From positions 1-51,024 of the IMG/VR virus record IMGVR_UViG_3300034013_000646: a stretch of 51,024 nucleotides of DNA; one strand, written 5' to 3'. The position numbers were made by a program, and so were the translations under genes. The notes beneath the pieces are model-generated. The model saw only the letters and a program-made list of their open reading frames with translations, was not told the DNA's origin and did not search any database. Below, piece after piece: positions 22,341 through 29,948 of the stretch (within the stretch, counting starts at the first letter, position 1; each line of letters starts with the position of its first letter). The DNA is from a virus.

Positions 22341-23237
22341 TTATTTTGTCATTTTTTTAGCGCGTTTCATTGCGTATTGGAAATTACCTATACTGTCAAC
22401 CAAACCGCGTTGTTTTGCTTCGTTTGCCGGGAACATTGCGCCCGATAATGTTTTATTTATATTGCTTGCACTCCCTGTTAAACGCCGTGCATTTTTTACT
22501 TCGTTGTGGAATTGCGTAGTAAGTTGGTCGATGTATTCTTGCAATTTGCTGCTATCACCGTCAATTAACGCCCTTTGCCCGCCGTTCTTTTCAGGCGTTT
22601 GTGTGGAATATATAAACTGGTAACGTTCGCGGTATTCTTGCAATACGGCTTTGTCGATTGGAATAAATGTACCAAGGCTGCCAAACTCTGCTGCTTCGCC
22701 CGATGCGATCTTTTCATCTACGCCAACAAGCCCGCGATATGCCGCCGACGCTTCCATATGCGACCAACTGATTACAGGTTTATTTCTTTCAGATATTGCA
22801 ACCTGCAACTTTGCGCCTGCTATACTTTCACCGCCGCCGCTTTCGCTTTCGATAATAATGCTGTCAATATTTGTGTTTTCGTATGCGTCACGTAGCCAAC
22901 CCGTAAATGTGTCCATTCCGTAACTACTAATACCATCCTGCGAACGCATAACGCCCTGTAATTTCAGTAAAGCAGTTGAGCCGCGTGGTATAGCGTCGTT
23001 TCTTTGTAGGTTCATTGCGCTAACGAGTACGCTTTGTGGCGTAACAATTTGCGGCAAAGATTTTTCGCGACGTTTTGATATGCCCAATTCAGCAAAAGGA
23101 ACACCCGCTTGCAACATCGCTAATTCCGAAAAATATCCATTTAACGCCGTCCACCCAAACGCCTCGTTTACCTCCCATACCTGTACAGATGAAAGGGCTA
23201 ATTCAATCGCGTTATTTAAAAATTGTCGCTGCTCCAT
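22341..23237 (-). CDS. S49/ClpP-like prohead protease
   Basis: 298 residues. Contains the SppA/S49 signature: ALLKLQGVM strand, SIIIESESGGGESIAGA, and MEASAAYRGLVGVDEKIASG followed by EAAEFGSLG, which lines up with the A-A-S-A-A-Y-W active-site loop and the GSIG loop of S49 peptidases; the catalytic serine is the S of EASAAY. Such proteases mature the procapsid by cutting scaffold and capsid proteins. It is the first head gene after the forward-strand cassette and probably needs a new promoter. Confidence 0.8.
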   Translation of the reverse strand: MEQRQFLNNAIELALSSVQVWEVNEAFGWTALNGYFSELAMLQAGVPFAELGISKRREKSLPQIVTPQSVLVSAMNLQRNDAIPRGSTALLKLQGVMRSQDGISSYGMDTFTGWLRDAYENTNIDSIIIESESGGGESIAGAKLQVAISERNKPVISWSHMEASAAYRGLVGVDEKIASGEAAEFGSLGTFIPIDKAVLQEYRERYQFIYSTQTPEKNGGQRALIDGDSSKLQEYIDQLTTQFHNEVKNARRLTGSASNINKTLSGAMFPANEAKQRGLVDSIGNFQYAMKRAKKMTK

Positions 23238-23250
23238 GTTTTTATAGGGG

Positions 23251-23258
23251 CAAAGTTA
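23251..23258 (-). promoter_or_regulatory. Possible -7 box for the head operon
   Basis: Minus-strand TAACTTTG lies 14 nt before the protease start codon. No convincing -33 box is found, so the call is weak. A promoter here makes sense because the genes upstream are on the other strand. Confidence 0.35.
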
Positions 23259-23331
23259 TTGCCAAAAAGTACCTATAATTATTTTTTTGGCTCTTTGTGT
23301 GAATTGCTGTACATTGTTTTTAAATAATGCG

Positions 23332-23339
23332 TATATTTG
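23332..23339 (+). promoter_or_regulatory. -7 box of the forward-strand cassette
   Basis: TATATTTG matches TAnnTTTG and lies 35 bp before the first forward start codon. The -33 box is not clear (TTG at a short spacing of 15 nt). Confidence 0.45.
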
Positions 23340-23373
23340 CATCGTGAACAGGAATGAACGAACACGGCTATTT

Positions 23374-23553
23374 ATGCTTATGTATGCGCAATACATAAAT
23401 AGTTTTTCATACGAAACGCGACGCGAAAGTTATTTACGTGCTGAAAATGCGGTATTCCAATTAACAGGCAAACGCCAATACAATAGTTATGCAACATTTC
23501 GGGCTTCGTTGTCTCGCTACGAAAGGACAAAAAGGAAAGTAAAAAGTAAATAA
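23374..23553 (+). CDS. Small hypothetical protein, forward cassette gene 1
   Basis: 59 residues from MLMYAQYINSFSYETRRESY. Earlier in-frame starts (TTG at 23287) would precede the promoter, so this ATG is chosen. Very rich in Tyr and Arg and basic at the end (RYERTKRKVKSK), with a helical pattern. First of four small genes on the only forward-coding stretch. Could be a nucleic-acid-binding or host-targeting peptide, but nothing decides. Confidence 0.5.
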   Translation: MLMYAQYINSFSYETRRESYLRAENAVFQLTGKRQYNSYATFRASLSRYERTKRKVKSK

Positions 23554-23556
23554 ATT

Positions 23557-23766
23557 ATGATATTTAAAGTACAGGAAATTATCTATAAAATTAGCCCTGC
23601 CAACGTATTTGGAAAAGAGCAAATAATACAAGAAGTGGCTTTATATTGTTACGAAAATCAAGCGAAAGTAATTCTTTGCTTTTATGGTAAAGATAATCAA
23701 GATGCAAAAAAGTATAGTGAGGCATTTGCATTGCAGACAGATATTATTGTTGATATAAAAATTTAA
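23557..23766 (+). CDS. Small hypothetical protein, forward cassette gene 2
   Basis: 69 residues, alternating helix and strand (EIIYKISPANVFGKEQIIQE, AKVILCFYGKDNQDAKKYSE), acidic C-terminus. Starts 3 bp after the stop of the preceding gene. No family recognised. The gene is A/T-rich compared with the structural genes around it. Confidence 0.5.
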   Translation: MIFKVQEIIYKISPANVFGKEQIIQEVALYCYENQAKVILCFYGKDNQDAKKYSEAFALQTDIIVDIKI

Positions 23767-23767
23767 A

Positions 23768-23944
23768 ATGAAACAGGAAAAGATTTTTAAATTTGTTGGC
23801 GATACGCTAAAGTTGCCCGGTGAAGAGCGACAATACAAGGCAGACAAAAAAATAAGAGCCAACAAGAAAAACAGGCTATGGAAAAAATATTTTACTCGAA
23901 AGGATAGAATTAACGCTTTTATACTAAAAAAGTATAGGGGTTAA
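23768..23944 (+). CDS. Small basic protein, forward cassette gene 3
   Basis: 58 residues, start one base after the preceding stop. About one residue in three is Lys or Arg (KADKKIRANKKNRLWKKYFT). The strong charge suggests nucleic-acid or ribosome binding. Function unknown. Confidence 0.5.
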   Translation: MKQEKIFKFVGDTLKLPGEERQYKADKKIRANKKNRLWKKYFTRKDRINAFILKKYRG

Positions 23945-23958
23945 AAAAAATAAAACAC

Positions 23959-24303
23959 ATGAATAATATACAAATGCCAAAGCCATATAAATCATGGCTT
24001 GATTTTTATAATTCCATAAAAAACACCAAAGAGTTTAATTCGCTTGGTTGTTACGGCAAAATTAAATACCAACAATATGACGATAATTTTATGATTACGG
24101 GCATAGTAACTATTTCAAGGCATGAATTAGACACATTAGTTTTAGGTGAAATACTGCCTATTATTCCATCTTATGGCCACGCAAAAGAAATGCTTTACGA
24201 AGTTTCTATGTGCCAAAGTGAAAACACTAAACAAAAATCTAAGTTAGTTGATATGATTGTTTCTGTAATGGAGATACAATCCCCAAATAATCAAGCCCCA
24301 TAA
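23959..24303 (+). CDS. Hypothetical protein, forward cassette gene 4
   Basis: 114 residues, mixed alpha/beta (KSWLDFYNSIKNTKEFNSLG, FMITGIVTISRHELDTLVLG). Its 3' end overlaps the convergent minus-strand HTH gene by 13 bp. No motif recognised. Last gene of the cassette; no terminator hairpin is evident after it. Confidence 0.5.
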   Translation: MNNIQMPKPYKSWLDFYNSIKNTKEFNSLGCYGKIKYQQYDDNFMITGIVTISRHELDTLVLGEILPIIPSYGHAKEMLYEVSMCQSENTKQKSKLVDMIVSVMEIQSPNNQAP

Positions 24304-24800
24304 ACCCACTTGTAAACCGTCCGATAAGCAACGCCATATTTAACCGAAATTTTGGATATATTTACCGGCGTATCGCTTCGCATATCTGAGATAATAAGCG
24401 GGCGTACAATTGCGCTGTAAGGCAAACTCAACAACTGATCTTTTATATAGTCGGGTAAATCGCAAAACTTTGTAGCGTCACTCATGCCAAAACGATTAGC
24501 ATAAATAACAATATTTTTCTTTTGTCGGTCAATATCAACAACGCGCAAAGTAACAGCATTGCGCCGCTTTTCGCTATCAAAAGGCGCAACCGTTATAAAT
24601 GTGCGGCCAAAATCACCATCAAAATAGTAGCCTGTTCGATCTTGTGTTACGTTTTCAATTACGCCGTTCGATAACAGACATCCAAAAATATCAGTAGGTA
24701 GAATTAAAATACCTTCGCCCGTGTGTACGCGCTGCCTAAATTCGCCCTCTGTTAAGTTTACATACATCTCAATCCATTCTTTTGCCTTTTCTACGTTCAT
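24291..24800 (-). CDS. Hypothetical protein with C-terminal helix-turn-helix
   Basis: 169 residues from MNVEKAKEWIEMYVNLTEGE. The ATG makes an ATGA overlap with the upstream stop; an earlier ATG at 24824 is less likely. The C-terminal 25 residues (VNISKISVKYGVAYRTVYKW) form an HTH of the resolvase/transposase type. The N-terminal 130 residues are mixed alpha/beta with TFITVAPFDSEKRRN. It is co-translated with the nucleotidyltransferase-like gene. Confidence 0.5.
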   Translation of the reverse strand: MNVEKAKEWIEMYVNLTEGEFRQRVHTGEGILILPTDIFGCLLSNGVIENVTQDRTGYYFDGDFGRTFITVAPFDSEKRRNAVTLRVVDIDRQKKNIVIYANRFGMSDATKFCDLPDYIKDQLLSLPYSAIVRPLIISDMRSDTPVNISKISVKYGVAYRTVYKWVYGA

Positions 24801-25516
24801 ATTTTGTCGTTTTCGTATGCCCATTTAAACCATTTAATAATAGGGGCTTCGTTGCAGCAATATTGATTAGGTGATATTTTTAGGTCATTGTGCAATTTCA
24901 TTAACGCGCCCCATTTTTGCGCTAAATACAGGGCGCGCGCTTGTCTTTTCTGCTCCGTTGTTAGTTTGTCAAAATCCCACATAGGTACTTCAATTTTGTG
25001 ATCTAATAAGGTAAATGGGCATGCGTCAGCATTAACGCCAAACTGTTGCGAAATAAACGCTTTGCAATCCTGTATAATGTTTTCGTACTTACTTTTTGAA
25101 TAAAAAGTAAAATCAAAATCACTTATTTGCTTTTCTGCTTTACCAAATTCATTACGCATATACCGAACACTAAAAAGCGAATTACCATCTATGTAATCCC
25201 CATTAACCCGCGATCCAGTGGCGTATATTTGGACACCTTGAAAATAGTCTGCAATGGCTAAATAAACCACCTTTGTGCTTTCCGGAAATTGGTCAAATGA
25301 CAAAACCTTTCTGCTGTCTCTAATTTTAATTGCAGAATCGGACGGTTCAATATTTATTTCAACGCCCGTAATCCTTCTTTTTGACTGCTTAATTGACCAC
25401 TTCCATAAAGCCAAATTATTTACACTTGGCACGTATTGCGCTTTACTGTTTGGATATAATTGCTTGTATAAATCAAAAATTTCCCTTGCTTTTATTTCCG
25501 CTTCTTGTTCTGTCAT
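24797..25516 (-). CDS. Nucleotidyltransferase-like protein
   Basis: 239 residues. YATGSRVNGDYID followed by SDFDFTFYS resembles the hG[G/S]...Dh[D/E]h signature of the nucleotidyltransferase superfamily, with an unusually long insert of about 30 residues between the GS and DxD parts. A third acidic residue could be in DHKIEVPMWDFD. Substrate unknown; members add nucleotides to RNA, proteins or antibiotics. It follows the tail genes by 10 bp and is followed by an HTH-bearing partner, so it could be part of a small accessory or toxin-like pair. Confidence 0.5.
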   Translation of the reverse strand: MTEQEAEIKAREIFDLYKQLYPNSKAQYVPSVNNLALWKWSIKQSKRRITGVEINIEPSDSAIKIRDSRKVLSFDQFPESTKVVYLAIADYFQGVQIYATGSRVNGDYIDGNSLFSVRYMRNEFGKAEKQISDFDFTFYSKSKYENIIQDCKAFISQQFGVNADACPFTLLDHKIEVPMWDFDKLTTEQKRQARALYLAQKWGALMKLHNDLKISPNQYCCNEAPIIKWFKWAYENDKI

Positions 25517-25526
25517 AAATGCAGTT

Positions 25527-28238
25527 TTAGTACTCGGTTGTTATTATACAGTTTTCCGGCTCGCTATACGTTTCACCTCCGTAGCCAAACGCGCTGAAAC
25601 CCGATCCGAACCACGTCTGCTGCTGTATGCTTTCGGTGTATCTGTAAATAACCTCCGTTGCATTTGATATTTCAATTATGAAACCTTGACAAACTGGCTT
25701 TTTAATTGTAAAAAACCTCGCACCTTTTACGGGATCTAATCTATACGCATACTCAAAAGACATATAAGGCGCACCGATACTATTCAATGTGTCAACTAGG
25801 TTTGATACATACGGTTTACCTAAAATATTTATTATGCGAATAACACCAAAACCGACCGGGTCAGTAATTGCACTAACTCCGTCAACTTCAAACTTTGTTA
25901 TTGTTAGCGTGTCAAGTGTAGTCTGTCTCAAAAATTGCCCAAAATCTTGGTAGTACTCGCATTTTGAAAATTGACAACCGCACGGCAATTCGCAGCACTC
26001 ACTTTCTGTTGGCGGTATAAAAAATGTGGCTGGTGTTGGTATGTTTGAGCAGCCCACAAAGTCCCGTATTTTCGTCATTGGAGCATTGATCGGCCTACCC
26101 CTAAACATAAACCTGTAATTGCGCCTAAAGTCAACTGCATTGTAAAAATTCATGCTCATTAACATTAGTAAATCAATCTCAAAACCGCCTTTTAATTCGT
26201 TAGATATGTTTAGGTAGAAAGTATTAAACATATCCGTGTCGCTGTTTGGAGTAAACGGCACGTTATATACTTGCTTTTCAAATACCAAATTTCCGTAAAA
26301 ATCTGGTGCAGGCTCTAATACCCGCGTCGGCAACATAGAGGCGTACGCAAATTGGTTAATCAATCCTACATTTGTTGGACTTGGTTTTGTCGTAAAAAAG
26401 AACGACGCAAATTCATCTAAAAAGTTTGTAACGTTTGGGTTTTTCTGCTTTACCGAACCATAGGCATAAAACAGGCGGGGCGCAATCCTAAACGATCTTT
26501 GCCGCTGGTCATTGTCCCACAACCTAGGAAATACCGCGCTTGATCCGACTTTGCCTGGTCCAAAAATCTCAAAACCATCATGCAATAAATCATCTACACC
26601 CTCCAAGGTTGGCTCAAAAACAGGGTTATATATTTCCATTGTTTCGTCAGGCAATAAATTGCTGTTTAGTATTTTACGGCGGTACGGCTCTTTTGTAAGT
26701 TTTAGCGAATCAATGTAACTATCTGTGCTATCCTTAAATCCTACCTCTAAAAATCTTGTTTGTTCGCTGTTAACCGCTTTTGGTTGTTCGCTACCCTGCA
26801 CAACAAGTTCCGATATGTCAACGCTTGGTTGTTCATCTAACAAAAACCCTGCTACGTTTGTGCCGAACACATTAACCCCGTTCTTTGGGTATAGTGTAAC
26901 GGTTTTTGTTACTTCGTCTGTTGCGGCTTGTGATCTTGTTAGATGGCAAAACGCCTTAAAATGGTCAAGCAAAAAGCGTTCATTTTCTACTGCTTTTTGT
27001 ATGTCTATTGTTTGCCCGGTATAAAAACTTTTATCATCGGGATATACGCGACCGCGTGAACCTGCTTTAATTGTTAGTGATAGCGTGTCTAGTTCCGGCA
27101 AACGAATAGCGGCCTTTTGCCCCGGCTGCAAGGTTACTGTAATTCTAACAAAACATTCTTTTTCACTACCAGCGGGAATGCTTACCGTTACATCTTCACC
27201 AATTATTTCACCTGTAAAAATTCCGCTTGTTCCGGAGTCTAATTCAGCAACATGGAAAGTAATATTTTGAGCCGAACCGCTTGGACTTGACACAACACCC
27301 GCAAACTCAAATGTATATTGGTATGCAATTCCTAGTGTGTTTTGTATGCCCGCTAAAAATATAATACCGCCCAATACAAGGTTATCCATGTTTGAGAAAT
27401 CGAGCGTATTGAACGGAATGCCGGAAAATTGCAAGAAACCGCCCGAACCTACAATATCAACAGTTTGTAGTGTTGACACGGCTTTTTGCGAACCCGCTTT
27501 ATAGTACTCCTCATTTAGAATATAAACATAAAGACCTGCGACTAAATCACTATCAAATATTAACCCGTCAAGCGTCCAGCCTATTTCACAAAACCCTTGC
27601 TTTAAAAGGTATGGAAGCGATATAAGCGGGCGTAAATCTTCTAATGCTAACGCCTTAAAACGTGTCGTTTGACTATCATTTACAGGCAAAGACCTATCGC
27701 ACCAATTCCCATAATCCATAGGTGGCCATATCCAAACCGCGTCACCATCTTGATTTTTCCATTTTCTTAGCAACCAGTTTGCGTCAATATTTTCTTTTGT
27801 CAGTTCAAATGTACCGTAATCAATTGTGTTGACTTTTTTTGTTCCTGCCAACTCAATCCAGTGATCGGGAGCGCGGCGCAATTCTAAAGACCATTCACCG
27901 CCCTGCGTTTTTGGTATTCCGGTGACAACCAACCGTGTGTACTGCAAAGGGTGACCCGCAATCCTTACACGCACTTCATAATATTGCCGCCTGTTATCCA
28001 CCACATTAGGCGTTAAGAACTCTACAAAAATAGCATCGTTGGTCGGGTTTGATGGTGCGCTAAACGGTTGCGCCCCGTCTGTTTTTAGTTTATTCGCATT
28101 GGTTAATGCCTCTACATTTTTTGTTAAACGTATAGCCTCGTTGTTTGTAATATCTAACAATACGCTGGTAACTCCGAGCCTGTTACGGGTCGTTGCTGGT
28201 AAGTTGTAAAACTCTATTTCGATGCAGTTATTTCTCAT
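25527..28238 (-). CDS. Large tail-tip / baseplate protein
   Basis: 903 residues. N-terminal half is beta-rich with domains similar in pattern to phage tail hub or distal tail proteins (FYEVRVRIAGH-like strands). Near residues 755-775 there is a tight Cys cluster (ECCELPCGCQFSKC), a likely metal site or disulfide knot. Second of two large genes after the tape measure, the usual place for baseplate and tail-tip proteins. Family not recognised. Confidence 0.6.
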   Translation of the reverse strand: MRNNCIEIEFYNLPATTRNRLGVTSVLLDITNNEAIRLTKNVEALTNANKLKTDGAQPFSAPSNPTNDAIFVEFLTPNVVDNRRQYYEVRVRIAGHPLQYTRLVVTGIPKTQGGEWSLELRRAPDHWIELAGTKKVNTIDYGTFELTKENIDANWLLRKWKNQDGDAVWIWPPMDYGNWCDRSLPVNDSQTTRFKALALEDLRPLISLPYLLKQGFCEIGWTLDGLIFDSDLVAGLYVYILNEEYYKAGSQKAVSTLQTVDIVGSGGFLQFSGIPFNTLDFSNMDNLVLGGIIFLAGIQNTLGIAYQYTFEFAGVVSSPSGSAQNITFHVAELDSGTSGIFTGEIIGEDVTVSIPAGSEKECFVRITVTLQPGQKAAIRLPELDTLSLTIKAGSRGRVYPDDKSFYTGQTIDIQKAVENERFLLDHFKAFCHLTRSQAATDEVTKTVTLYPKNGVNVFGTNVAGFLLDEQPSVDISELVVQGSEQPKAVNSEQTRFLEVGFKDSTDSYIDSLKLTKEPYRRKILNSNLLPDETMEIYNPVFEPTLEGVDDLLHDGFEIFGPGKVGSSAVFPRLWDNDQRQRSFRIAPRLFYAYGSVKQKNPNVTNFLDEFASFFFTTKPSPTNVGLINQFAYASMLPTRVLEPAPDFYGNLVFEKQVYNVPFTPNSDTDMFNTFYLNISNELKGGFEIDLLMLMSMNFYNAVDFRRNYRFMFRGRPINAPMTKIRDFVGCSNIPTPATFFIPPTESECCELPCGCQFSKCEYYQDFGQFLRQTTLDTLTITKFEVDGVSAITDPVGFGVIRIINILGKPYVSNLVDTLNSIGAPYMSFEYAYRLDPVKGARFFTIKKPVCQGFIIEISNATEVIYRYTESIQQQTWFGSGFSAFGYGGETYSEPENCIITTEY

Positions 28239-28244
28239 TTTCCG

Positions 28245-29948
28245 TTATTGGTTTGCGGGGTTTTGTACTGATATGTCAGACAAATATACAGTTGCTGTCA
28301 TTTCCGCAAATTCGCCCGCTGAACTTATTTGAACCGTACCGGGGTCAATTATTATTTTCCTTGCAAATTCTACATCTCCGTTTACCTCTTTGATAAATTT
28401 AACAGGTGACAAAATAAAATCCTGAAACCAATCAATACTTTCTTTGCTGTTGCTTAGTGCAGACGCTCTAATCGTTTTTGTTTCGTAGTTGCGAAGGTTT
28501 ACGAGTGTGCGCCCGCCCTGCTTGTTTGTTTTGTCAAAATCCCATGCACACGGAACATATAAATTAACCTCCGTCCCTTCACGGGTAACGGATTGATCTA
28601 CTACCTCAACAACCATTGTGCTATAACCGCCCTGTGGTGTTAAAAAATATACGTCTGTTGACTTGTTGCAATCGCAATTTATTGGAACGTATTTTAAAAT
28701 TTCGGTTACGGACGCAATCGGATTGTCGTCTAAATCTGTTAGTATTACCCTTACCGTATAGTAATCATAAACACTAACACCCGTAATATCCTCAACGTGA
28801 CCTGGCGACGTATTAAAGCATATAGGATAAAACCACCTGTTAGGGTCAGTATTAGAATCCATTATCACAAAATTGTCCGCTGCTTCAATTTCGCCCTCGA
28901 AATACACGGTAAACGTTGCGGCCAATTTATAATCTTCGCCAAACGTTTCTGAAAAATTGTTTGTTAGCCATAACCACGAATAACTATCTTTGCAAATCCT
29001 AATACCGGACGGTTGTGAGGTTAAAAACTTTTGCAGTGTTTGTCCGTTGGGGTATCCGTCGGGGTGATTAAACCAGTAGCGACGCATTCCAAAAGGGTCA
29101 TTTTTAGGGAATGCAGCGTTAATGCCTACTACATAAGCGGATCTCATAAAAGTACCTGAACGCGCTACACAATTATCCCTATAAATCCAGCCGTAATTTA
29201 GTTGGAAAACCTTCATTAAACTTTGCGCGTTATCTTCTATACTTACAAAAGAATCTATCGAAAGTTCGGGTAAGATAGTGTATAGTTGCCCTTCAATGTC
29301 GGTGCGGTAATCTATGCAAACGGGTGCAACTGAATCACAAAGGCGGTCAACTTCATGCCCTTCAAATTCCGTTACTGATAACGGCGTATTTAGGTCGTTG
29401 TTATAAATTAACTGAGTAACAACCTTAACGCCTGCTACATAAACAGGAGAAACGCCGTTTTCATACCCAACAGTTGCGCCCGCATCCTCGACCGCTGCCA
29501 AATCCATCGCTGCTACTGTAAAGTTTGCTTGCTCCCTGCAATCGTTCCACGTTATTGTTACCGTGTACGCGCTGCCATTAAAAGTTATTGTTTGCCGCGT
29601 TTCCCTAGCAAAAAACAAGTTGCCACGTATCATGTTTAAAAAATTCTCGGACGTTGTTTTGCCTGACGTTGTTGTCCTAAATGAATTAGCCGTAAACGCA
29701 ACGGAATTATTAATAGTAAAATCGTAGCCCCATATTTTGAACTCCGTACCCGGTGATACGACAATTGTGCTTAACGGGAACGTAGCAATCACAACGGCGT
29801 TTTCTCCCGCTGTTGTTACCGCGTCTGCGTCGTCAAGTTGCAAACACCACGTAAAGCAATCCGATACCGGAACGGGTACGCCTTTAGGGTCGTCACTTGC
29901 AATTGCATCAATCGGGGTGCTTTGCGGTTCTGTTAGTACTGTTATCAT
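28245..29948 (-). CDS. Tail protein, possible distal tail protein
   Basis: 567 residues, first gene after the tape measure, with ATGA overlap. Two beta-rich halves (PGTEFKIWGYDFTI; GGYSTMVVEVVDQSVTREGT) and a central Tyr/Trp region. CDCN pair near residue 430. By position it should be the distal tail or baseplate hub protein. No catalytic motif seen. Confidence 0.6.
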   Translation of the reverse strand: MITVLTEPQSTPIDAIASDDPKGVPVPVSDCFTWCLQLDDADAVTTAGENAVVIATFPLSTIVVSPGTEFKIWGYDFTINNSVAFTANSFRTTTSGKTTSENFLNMIRGNLFFARETRQTITFNGSAYTVTITWNDCREQANFTVAAMDLAAVEDAGATVGYENGVSPVYVAGVKVVTQLIYNNDLNTPLSVTEFEGHEVDRLCDSVAPVCIDYRTDIEGQLYTILPELSIDSFVSIEDNAQSLMKVFQLNYGWIYRDNCVARSGTFMRSAYVVGINAAFPKNDPFGMRRYWFNHPDGYPNGQTLQKFLTSQPSGIRICKDSYSWLWLTNNFSETFGEDYKLAATFTVYFEGEIEAADNFVIMDSNTDPNRWFYPICFNTSPGHVEDITGVSVYDYYTVRVILTDLDDNPIASVTEILKYVPINCDCNKSTDVYFLTPQGGYSTMVVEVVDQSVTREGTEVNLYVPCAWDFDKTNKQGGRTLVNLRNYETKTIRASALSNSKESIDWFQDFILSPVKFIKEVNGDVEFARKIIIDPGTVQISSAGEFAEMTATVYLSDISVQNPANQ

